Shown: piece by piece, positions 14,915 to 23,153 of the stretch
Position numbering within the stretch: the first letter of the stretch is position 1
Layout: each line of letters starts with the position of its first letter
Assembly (NCBI GenBank): GCA_051649085.1
Contig: JBOFGK010000049.1
Coordinates: 1 to 32,525 of the forward strand
Direction: 5' to 3'
Source of the DNA: JBOFGK01 sp051649085
Lineage (GTDB): Bacteria; Bacillota_I; Bacilli_A; UBA3375
Length of the DNA: 32,525 nucleotides
The notes under the pieces: model-generated
The model's database searches: none
Seen by the model: the letters and a program-made list of their open reading frames with translations, nothing else
What the model was told of the DNA's origin: nothing
Made by a program: the position numbers and the translations under genes

Positions 14915-17900
14915 GTGTTAAGATAGTGTAAGATTTGATTAGCGTAACCCTTTCAATTGTTTCAAAATCTTTTTCTTCTAGTGTTAAGATAGTGTAAGAT
15001 TTGATTAGCGTAACCCTGTAGCTGATGATACAATAAACGATGTTGTGTGTTAAGATAGTGTAAGATTTGATTAGCGTAACCCCAATTAGTGGAAATATTC
15101 AAACTGGAAGTTGTGTTAAGATAGTGTAAGATTTGATTAGCGTAACCCAAGAATTTATTAAATTACAAGAAATGTATAGTGTTAAGATAGTGTAAGATTT
15201 GATTAGCGTAACCCTATTAAAGAATGGGTAAAAACTGGTATCACGTGTTAAGATAGTGTAAGATTTGATTAGCGTAACCCAAAGAAAGCCCAATTTATAG
15301 GACAGGTAATGTGTTAAGATAGTGTAAGATTTGATTAGCGTAACCCAGAAACATCAATGTTTGACAATCTAACCAAGTGTTAAGATAGTGTAAGATTTGA
15401 TTAGCGTAACCCTCCTAAACATTTTGAAATTACATCAAACCAGTGTTAAGATAGTGTAAGATTTGATTAGCGTAACCCACAAACAAATAACAATCAAATA
15501 ACAAACGAGTGTTAAGATAGTGTAAGATTTGATTAGCGTAACCCTTTTTAATCGACAACTTTTTAACAGAAGATGTGTTAAGATAGTGTAAGATTTGATT
15601 AGCGTAACCCTCCATACTACTCCTTTACTATTTTACTTCTGGTGTTAAGATAGTGTAAGATTTGATTAGCGTAACCCCTATGAAACAAAGTCCAATTTAT
15701 AGAACGGGTGTTAAGATAGTGTAAGATTTGATTAGCGTAACCCAAGTACTTAAATCTCAAATAGGAGGTGAAAGTGTTAAGATAGTGTAAGATTTGATTA
15801 GCGTAACCCAGGACGCCAATAAGTTCAAAAGTGCTGTATGTGTTAAGATAGTGTAAGATTTGATTAGCGTAACCCAAGTGGTGAAATAACACTACAACAA
15901 GCTGTGTGTTAAGATAGTGTAAGATTTGATTAGCGTAACCCAGTATTAAGTTTAATTCAAAATTAACACATGTGTTAAGATAGTGTAAGATTTGATTAGC
16001 GTAACCCTTAACATCGTTTATATAGTCATCATCTTGTGTGTTAAGATAGTGTAAGATTTGATTAGCGTAACCCACTTATGATCCAAACCCAGCAAGAGCA
16101 AGTGTGTTAAGATAGTGTAAGATTTGATTAGCGTAACCCAAAATGTTAAACTCAGTAAACTTAGTAGGAGTGTTAAGATAGTGTAAGATTTGATTAGCGT
16201 AACCCCACATTAGTTTTATACATTTCACTTCCGTTGTGTTAAGATAGTGTAAGATTTGATTAGCGTAACCCTGGACAAGGTGATCCAGGTGCAATAGGTT
16301 AGTGTTAAGATAGTGTAAGATTTGATTAGCGTAACCCAGAAATAAAATGAGAAATAACGATAAACAAGTGTTAAGATAGTGTAAGATTTGATTAGCGTAA
16401 CCCAAATAAAGATGGTACAATGCAGTATACGATGTGTTAAGATAGTGTAAGATTTGATTAGCGTAACCCTTTAAACTCACAAGGAATTGAGTTAAACGAG
16501 TGTTAAGATAGTGTAAGATTTGATTAGCGTAACCCAAGCAGTAGATAAGGCTTTAATTATCGACTGTGTTAAGATAGTGTAAGATTTGATTAGCGTAACC
16601 CTTAATCACGAACTTAAAAAATTAGAATTGAGTGTTAAGATAGTGTAAGATTTGATTAGCGTAACCCAGCGATGTATACGAATATACTGCAATAATAGTG
16701 TTAAGATAGTGTAAGATTTGATTAGCGTAACCCTTGGGAAAAGTATTTTGTCAAATTATCACCGTGTTAAGATAGTGTAAGATTTGATTAGCGTAACCCC
16801 GCCCAACCTATGCAACCTATGCAAATGCCGTGTTAAGATAGTGTAAGATTTGATTAGCGTAACCCCGAAAGCTCGGAATATATATCATATATGGAGTGTT
16901 AAGATAGTGTAAGATTTGATTAGCGTAACCCTATTCACAGCACAAATTCAAAGAACGTTAAGTGTTAAGATAGTGTAAGATTTGATTAGCGTAACCCAAT
17001 ACAGATATATACGTTATTAAACATACAGTGTTAAGATAGTGTAAGATTTGATTAGCGTAACCCAATATATTCATTATTCCTCACTTTCTAATAGTGTTAA
17101 GATAGTGTAAGATTTGATTAGCGTAACCCGTAACACTTTCTTTTGTTATTACGAACATAGTGTTAAGATAGTGTAAGATTTGATTAGCGTAACCCTTTAA
17201 CAAATTTTGGGTATAAATCAACGTAGTGTTAAGATAGTGTAAGATTTGATTAGCGTAACCCGGCACATCGTAATTACTTCGATACACTTCAGTGTTAAGA
17301 TAGTGTAAGATTTGATTAGCGTAACCCAGCTGACGACGAACGCGTTTTCGAAGAATAGTGTTAAGATAGTGTAAGATTTGATTAGCGTAACCCAACGTTG
17401 GTGTTTATGTTACTAAGGCTTTGGTGTTAAGATAGTGTAAGATTTGATTAGCGTAACCCGTATAGGTACATATCATGATGATTATAATCGTGTTAAGATA
17501 GTGTAAGATTTGATTAGCGTAACCCCAGTGACGATTATGTAATTTATATGAAACGGTGTTAAGATAGTGTAAGATTTGATTAGCGTAACCCTATTGTGTC
17601 TAGATCATAATTTAAATCTTTAGTGTTAAGATAGTGTAAGATTTGATTAGCGTAACCCTTGCAGCTGAAGAAGTTTTATTCCAAGCTAGTGTTAAGATAG
17701 TGTAAGATTTGATTAGCGTAACCCAACGATATCAAGAAATAAAAAACAATGCGCGTGTTAAGATAGTGTAAGATTTGATTAGCGTAACCCTCCTCGTATG
17801 TAACATCGAAGTCGATAGCAGTGTTAAGATAGTGTAAGATTTGATTAGCGTAACCCAATTACTTCATCTGCTGGACTTGAACCAGTGTGTTAAGATAGTG

Positions 17901-19374
17901 TAAGATTTGATTAGCGTAACCCATTAAACCTTTTTCGGCATCTGACGATGTAGTGTTAAGATAGTGTAAGATTTGATTAGCGTAACCCTAATAAATATGT
18001 AGAGTTATATGATTATATGTGTTAAGATAGTGTAAGATTTGATTAGCGTAACCCTAGGTTCGAAGTAATGAGTAACCTTACCGAGTGTTAAGATAGTGTA
18101 AGATTTGATTAGCGTAACCCTCGCTATTATCTAAATCTATCGGCTTATTAGTGTTAAGATAGTGTAAGATTTGATTAGCGTAACCCAGAGTTATCTAAAT
18201 ATATTGAACGTATAGAGTGTTAAGATAGTGTAAGATTTGATTAGCGTAACCCTTTTTCCAAATACTATGCGACTGTGATATAGTGTTAAGATAGTGTAAG
18301 ATTTGATTAGCGTAACCCAACTATCTAGTTTAATCATTGTGTTTTTCTGTGTTAAGATAGTGTAAGATTTGATTAGCGTAACCCGATGTTATCAATTTAT
18401 AGGTATTCTTCCACGTGTTAAGATAGTGTAAGATTTGATTAGCGTAACCCAATAAAATGGAATATTTAACGACTGAACAGGTGTTAAGATAGTGTAAGAT
18501 TTGATTAGCGTAACCCCTATTGACTTTGTTTATGCACTTCAAACTGGTGTTAAGATAGTGTAAGATTTGATTAGCGTAACCCTGTAACGCCAATCGAAAT
18601 TTCAAAAGAACGGTGTTAAGATAGTGTAAGATTTGATTAGCGTAACCCTGTCGCTTTCAAAAGCGCAGTTATTGAGTTGTGTTAAGATAGTGTAAGATTT
18701 GATTAGCGTAACCCTTATAGTGGTTCAATGAGTGATGGACTTTTGTGTTAAGATAGTGTAAGATTTGATTAGCGTAACCCTGTAACGCCAATCGAAATTT
18801 CAAAAGAACGGTGTTAAGATAGTGTAAGATTTGATTAGCGTAACCCAAACAGTGATTGACGCAGAGTTTACTAATTGTGTTAAGATAGTGTAAGATTTGA
18901 TTAGCGTAACCCGGAAGGTTGGTTACAATATGAGAGTAACGTGTGTTAAGATAGTGTAAGATTTGATTAGCGTAACCCCTAAGTGATCGCCAAACAAACT
19001 AAGTTTTGGTGTTAAGATAGTGTAAGATTTGATTAGCGTAACCCATTGGCATAGTATGAAAGAAAAAGCTGTTGGTGTTAAGATAGTGTAAGATTTGATT
19101 AGCGTAACCCTGTATCGACGTTCACTGATGGAGGTGGTAAGTGTTAAGATAGTGTAAGATTTGATTAGCGTAACCCCTTAGAATCGTTTGATTTTGAGTC
19201 TCTAGGGTGTTAAGATAGTGTAAGATTTGATTAGCGTAACCCAAACAGTGATTGACGCAGAGTTTACTAATTGTGTTAAGATAGTGTAAGATTTGATTAG
19301 CGTAACCCAAAACAAAAGGAGAAATAAAATGCGAACTTGTGTTAAGATAGTGTAAGATTTGATTAGTGTGCATT
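14915..19374 (+). CRISPR. CRISPR array, 68 repeats and 67 spacers
   Basis: The 36-bp repeat begins GTGTTAAGATAGTG and ends GATTAGCGTAACCC. All copies I read are identical except the last (19339-19374), where the first 28 bases match and the end is changed. Spacers are 30 nt, except number 11 (15611-15641) and number 41 (17592-17622), which are 31. The degenerate terminal repeat lies at the right, so the leader end, with the newest spacers, is at the left beside csn2. tracrRNA pairing shows crRNAs come from the plus strand. Spacers 56 and 59 are identical, as are 60 and 66; spacers 6 and 12 are close relatives. Open frames on the minus strand through the array are artefacts of the 66-nt period. 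Confidence 0.99.
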
Positions 19375-19546
19375 GCAAATTATATTCAATTTAGAATGAA
19401 AAATAAATTTATAAAGATTTGAAATGGTCTGATTCAAAGTCGTTATCATTGATAACATATGAATTTCTATTGAAAATTAACGCTTACTACTGAAAAAAAT
19501 GAAAAATAAAAAAATACCTAAAATTAAAAGTATATCAAATAAAATA
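19375..19546. other. Trailer region of the array, no gene
   Basis: This AT-rich stretch lies between the last repeat and the secG promoter. The one clear structure is a perfect palindrome GTTATCA-T-TGATAAC (19442-19456), which could be an operator. No terminator hairpin for the array is visible here. Confidence 0.45.
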
Positions 19547-19575
19547 TTGCAATTAACTTGAAAATATGATATACT
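19547..19575 (+). promoter_or_regulatory. Predicted secG promoter
   Basis: The -35 TTGCAA (19547-19552) and -10 TATACT (19570-19575) are separated by 17 nt. The ribosome binding site TGGAGG follows at 19586-19591. This separates housekeeping transcription from the array upstream. Confidence 0.65.
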
Positions 19576-19595
19576 ATTATAGACTTGGAGGATAA

Positions 19596-19823
19596 ATGGC
19601 AAATGTTGTAACAGCTTTAAAAGCATTAGTGATAATAATTAGCTTTCTATTATTAGTTGTAATTTACTTACAACCATCACAAAAAACAGGATTGATTGGA
19701 GATACTACAGATGCAGAGGTACGTGTTAAACGTGGTTTTGAATTAGTATTATTTCGTACAACGATTTTCTTAATTACTTGTTTCTTTGTGATTTCAATAG
19801 CTATTGCGTATATCCAGAAATAA
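19596..19823 (+). CDS. secG: Protein translocase subunit SecG
   Basis: SecG is the small third subunit of the SecYEG protein export channel in the cytoplasmic membrane. The protein of 75 aa has two hydrophobic segments (about 8-25 and 52-73) with a conserved linker that includes LQPSQKTGLIG, the family hallmark, where GLI/GLS after a QxS motif is typical. The size is normal for Gram-positive SecG. The start has TGGAGG upstream. Its position just before rnr and smpB is the usual order in Bacilli, which supports the call. A terminator-like hairpin lies between secG and rnr. Confidence 0.92.
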   Translation: MANVVTALKALVIIISFLLLVVIYLQPSQKTGLIGDTTDAEVRVKRGFELVLFRTTIFLITCFFVISIAIAYIQK

Positions 19824-19838
19824 ATATCTTATCACTGT

Positions 19839-19862
19839 AAGACTACTTTTGTAGTCTTTTTT
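19839..19862 (+). terminator. Terminator or attenuator between secG and rnr
   Basis: An 8-bp stem AAGACTAC/GTAGTCTT with a TTTT loop is followed by TTTT. No clear new promoter is visible before rnr, whose ribosome binding site lies just beyond, so partial read-through from secG probably feeds rnr and smpB. Confidence 0.75.
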
Positions 19863-19877
19863 AATTAAAGGAGAGAA

Positions 19878-22070
19878 ATGAACGAATATGAAATGGAACA
19901 ACTGAAATCAGATCTACACAAATTAAATCATAACGACTTAACAATGTTTTCTCGTACTGATTCAACACTTGCTTTATTCGATGTACTACTTCGAAAAAAA
20001 GTTGTTGAATACGCGAAGAACGGTAAGTTAAGAAAATTAAATCAAAATAAGCTAGTAATTGGTAAGGTTAGGCTAAAAGGAAGTTTTGGTTTCTTGTTGG
20101 CTGCTGATGGTGATTATTATGTTCGTGAAGTTCGTGGAATTCTTGATGGTGACTATGTTTTAGCAATCCTAGCCGATAATAATCGTGGTAGTACTGATGA
20201 AGTTGAGGTTCTTGATGTAATTAACCGAGAAACTGAAACAATGCTTGTGAAAATAGATAAGTTTAATCAATTGATACCATTAAATGAAATTTATCGTAAT
20301 TTTGAATTTGAAATGGACCGCGAAGAAATTCCAAGTTTATTTGAAAATCAGATTATTAAAGTTAAAGTAACAAGAGTTACTTGGAAGAAAATTTATTGTG
20401 ATTTCATGTCAATTGTTGCAAATGCCAATGATCCCGATTTACAAATGAAGCTTGTACTTGCCGAATTTGAAATTGAGACAGAATTCCCTGAGGAAGCACA
20501 AAAAATGGCAACAGCACTTGCTGATTATGAAGTGACAGACTTTGAAGGACGTACAAATTTAACAAATGACTTAACAATTACAATTGATGGTGCTGATGCA
20601 AAAGATTTAGATGATGCAATTTCTTTAATTAAAGAAAATGAAAATTACCGTTTAAAAGTTTCAATTGCTGATGTCTCGTACTTTGTTGAAGAAAATTCAG
20701 TACTAGATCAAGCAGCTCGAAGCCGTAGTACAAGTGTTTATTTTATTGATCGAGTTGTTCCGATGTTACCGAAAGAAATTTCCAACGGAATTTGTTCGTT
20801 ACATCCAAATGTTTTACGATATACACAGACGTGTGAAATGTTAATTGATCCAAGTGGAAATGTGCTTGAAAGTTCAATTTATCCAAGTGTGATTAAAAGT
20901 AAATATAGAATGACATATGAAGATGTTAATAAAATGATATTAGATGATGATAAAGTTTTAATTGCAAGATATCAAGAAATATATGGAATTTTAAAAGAAA
21001 TGAACAAACTTGCTCATAATTTAAATAAAAAACGTCTTAAACGTGGAGCTTTTAATTTAGAAGATAAAGAGCCGAAATTTACAGTTGATGAACGTGGAAA
21101 AATTGTGGATGTTGAAGTTCGCGTAAGACGTGACGCGGAAAAGTTAATTGAAGAATTTATGATTGTTGCCAATGAAACAGTTGCAAGTTCGATTGATGCA
21201 ATGGAAATGCCGTTTATTTATCGTATTCATAAGCAGCCAACAGTTAATCATTTAAATGACTTGTTTAAAATTTTTCCACTATTCAATTTAAAAATTAAAG
21301 GAAATGTAGAAAATTTCCATGTAAGTAGCTTTAAAGAAGTATTAGATCAAATTGAAGATCCAGTTGAAAAAAGAACAATTTCAGATTTAATTGTTAGAGC
21401 AATGCAAAAAGCAATTTATTCAGCTGATAACGATTCGCATTTTGGACTTGCAAGTCCGCACTATACCCACTTTACCTCACCAATTAGAAGGTATCCAGAT
21501 TTAATTGTACATCGATTACTTCGTCGTTATTTGTTCGAACATAATTTTGAAGTTACAAATGCAAGTTTAGAGAAAATTGCGAATATGGCAAGTTACGCTT
21601 CAGAAAAAGAAGTTAAAGCAATTAAAGCAGAACAAAAAATAGAAGATCAGAAAAAAGCCGAATATATGAAACAATTTATTGGTCAACAGTTCAATGGAAT
21701 TATTGCATCAATTGCTGATTTTGGATTCTTTGTTGAACTTGAAAATACACAGCGTGGGCTTGTAAGATTTAGTCAATTAGCTGATTTTTCAAATTCAATT
21801 AATTACAAAATCTATTTTAGAAATGGTCAAGTCTTAGCACTTGGACAAAAAATAGATGTTAAATTAATCAGTTGTGATGTAGAAAAAGGACTTGTTGATT
21901 TTGAGCCAGTTGGTTTTAGAATCGGACAGGGAGGAAACCATGAAAACAAGTTTTTCAAACAAAAAAGCGTTTCACGATCACGAGATACTAAGAACCCTCG
22001 AAGTGGGAATCGAACTCAAGGGAAGCGAAATAAAGTCAATCAGAGCAGGAAACGTAAACCTAAAAGATAG
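19878..22070 (+). CDS. rnr: Ribonuclease R
   Basis: RNase R is a processive 3'-5' exoribonuclease that degrades structured RNA, including messages released by trans-translation. The 730-aa protein shows an N-terminal helix-turn-helix and cold-shock-like region (about 1-150), then the RNB catalytic domain with the metal-binding aspartates in DGADAKDLDD (Asp237, 243, 245, 246) and the HFTSPIRRYPDL motif, then an S1 domain (about 605-675, GIIASIADFGFFVEL). It ends in a strongly basic tail rich in Lys, Arg and Asn. The last 43 residues are encoded by DNA that also encodes the start of smpB in another frame. The ATG follows AAAGGAG. Confidence 0.95.
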   Translation: MNEYEMEQLKSDLHKLNHNDLTMFSRTDSTLALFDVLLRKKVVEYAKNGKLRKLNQNKLVIGKVRLKGSFGFLLAADGDYYVREVRGILDGDYVLAILADNNRGSTDEVEVLDVINRETETMLVKIDKFNQLIPLNEIYRNFEFEMDREEIPSLFENQIIKVKVTRVTWKKIYCDFMSIVANANDPDLQMKLVLAEFEIETEFPEEAQKMATALADYEVTDFEGRTNLTNDLTITIDGADAKDLDDAISLIKENENYRLKVSIADVSYFVEENSVLDQAARSRSTSVYFIDRVVPMLPKEISNGICSLHPNVLRYTQTCEMLIDPSGNVLESSIYPSVIKSKYRMTYEDVNKMILDDDKVLIARYQEIYGILKEMNKLAHNLNKKRLKRGAFNLEDKEPKFTVDERGKIVDVEVRVRRDAEKLIEEFMIVANETVASSIDAMEMPFIYRIHKQPTVNHLNDLFKIFPLFNLKIKGNVENFHVSSFKEVLDQIEDPVEKRTISDLIVRAMQKAIYSADNDSHFGLASPHYTHFTSPIRRYPDLIVHRLLRRYLFEHNFEVTNASLEKIANMASYASEKEVKAIKAEQKIEDQKKAEYMKQFIGQQFNGIIASIADFGFFVELENTQRGLVRFSQLADFSNSINYKIYFRNGQVLALGQKIDVKLISCDVEKGLVDFEPVGFRIGQGGNHENKFFKQKSVSRSRDTKNPRSGNRTQGKRNKVNQSRKRKPKR

Positions 22071-22392
22071 TTTTGTGAAAATAAATTATCAACAAGAAGT
22101 ATATGTGCATAATTTACATATAAGTCATTATCAGATGGCACATTCAATTGAAAAATTAGATGAGCGCAGAGCAAGAAAATTACTTTTACACCGTAAAGAA
22201 ATAACAAAATTACAAAGTGAGATAAAAGAAAAAGGTTTGACAATTGTACCGACTAAAATGTATTTTAAAGGGCAATTAATTAAGCTGGAAATCGGTCTTG
22301 CTCGCGGGAAGAAAAACTATGATAAACGTGCTTCTTTAAAAGAACGTGATTTAAAACGAAGCATGGAAAAAATTCAAAAGGCGTACCAATGA
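21940..22392 (+). CDS. smpB: SsrA-binding protein SmpB
   Basis: SmpB binds tmRNA and brings it to stalled ribosomes for trans-translation. The 150-aa protein has the family features: NKKAFHDHEILRTLEVGIEL, GSEIKSIRAGNVNLKDSF, and a basic C-terminal tail ending GKKNYDKRASLKERDLKRSMEK. I chose the ATG at 21940 for its strong GGGAGG (21928-21934) and the family length. That start lies 131 nt inside rnr, in the +1 frame relative to it. The stop overlaps the yaaA start by 4 nt (ATGA). The three genes are surely co-transcribed; SmpB and RNase R act in the same rescue and decay pathway. Confidence 0.95.
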   Translation: MKTSFSNKKAFHDHEILRTLEVGIELKGSEIKSIRAGNVNLKDSFVKINYQQEVYVHNLHISHYQMAHSIEKLDERRARKLLLHRKEITKLQSEIKEKGLTIVPTKMYFKGQLIKLEIGLARGKKNYDKRASLKERDLKRSMEKIQKAYQ

Positions 22393-23132
22393 TTATTTTT
22401 GCAGAAGCTAAACTTCAGTCTGAAAGCAATGAACTTATAGAAAATGAAGCGATTGAGTGTGGAAAAATTAAATTGAAATTTAAAGAACATACTAATCACA
22501 TTTATGACACACTAAAACACAAAACAATTGAGGATATTAGTAAACTATATAAAGTTAGTGATGAACTGGCAAGTGTTGTACAAATGCGCTTTCAGGATCA
22601 AGCACAGTTAGGGATTCCCGCTTATAAATTATTTCAAGGAATGAGTTTTAAACAAATTAATCACCAAACAGTTGAACGAAATAAACAATACACATCTGAC
22701 CATGTATTTATTATTTCAGCGCTATATGGTTTAATTAATTTAACAGAATATATCAGTTCGTATCGTATGGATTTTAAAACAAAAGCACTTGTGAATACAA
22801 GTTTATATAAGTTTTGGCATGATGCGCTTGAAAACTATATTCGCGAACATATTAAACCAAAATATATTTTAGAATTAACTTCAAGTGAATATACAAAAGT
22901 AATTGAACAAATTGCAGAACTTAAAACCAAACTAGTCTATGTTGAATTTACGACAAAGACTGAAAAGAAAGTACCGAGTAGTAATTTGAAGAAATATCGT
23001 GGGCAAATTTTAAATTATTTAATTGAAAATGAACTAACTGATTATAATCAATTAAGTAAATTTGAAAATGATGAAATTAGCTATTTAAGTGGTTGTGTAG
23101 AAGAAAGAAAAATTATATTTCAAACAAAATAA
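22389..23132 (+). CDS. yaaA: Peroxide stress protein YaaA (DUF328)
   Basis: YaaA of the UPF0246/DUF328 family limits intracellular iron and DNA damage under hydrogen peroxide stress in Escherichia coli; it is also reported as a DNA-binding fold. The 247-aa protein has the conserved core: KLFQGMSF near residue 80, ISALYGLINLTEYISSYRMDF near 108-128, and ELTSSEYTKV near 162. The length is normal. It starts within the smpB stop (ATGA overlap) and ends 21 nt before pyrG. Its place after smpB is not a fixed order in Bacilli, but the tight packing indicates an operon. Confidence 0.9.
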   Translation: MIIFAEAKLQSESNELIENEAIECGKIKLKFKEHTNHIYDTLKHKTIEDISKLYKVSDELASVVQMRFQDQAQLGIPAYKLFQGMSFKQINHQTVERNKQYTSDHVFIISALYGLINLTEYISSYRMDFKTKALVNTSLYKFWHDALENYIREHIKPKYILELTSSEYTKVIEQIAELKTKLVYVEFTTKTEKKVPSSNLKKYRGQILNYLIENELTDYNQLSKFENDEISYLSGCVEERKIIFQTK

Positions 23133-23153
23133 AACGTGAAATTGGAGGAAAAG

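Noticed and set aside
14962..19373. Many minus-strand open frames with a repeated GYANQILHYLNT peptide
   Set aside because: They are the reverse complement of the 36-nt repeat read in a constant frame because repeat plus spacer is 66 nt, a multiple of three. The frames lack ribosome binding sites and the variable parts are spacers.
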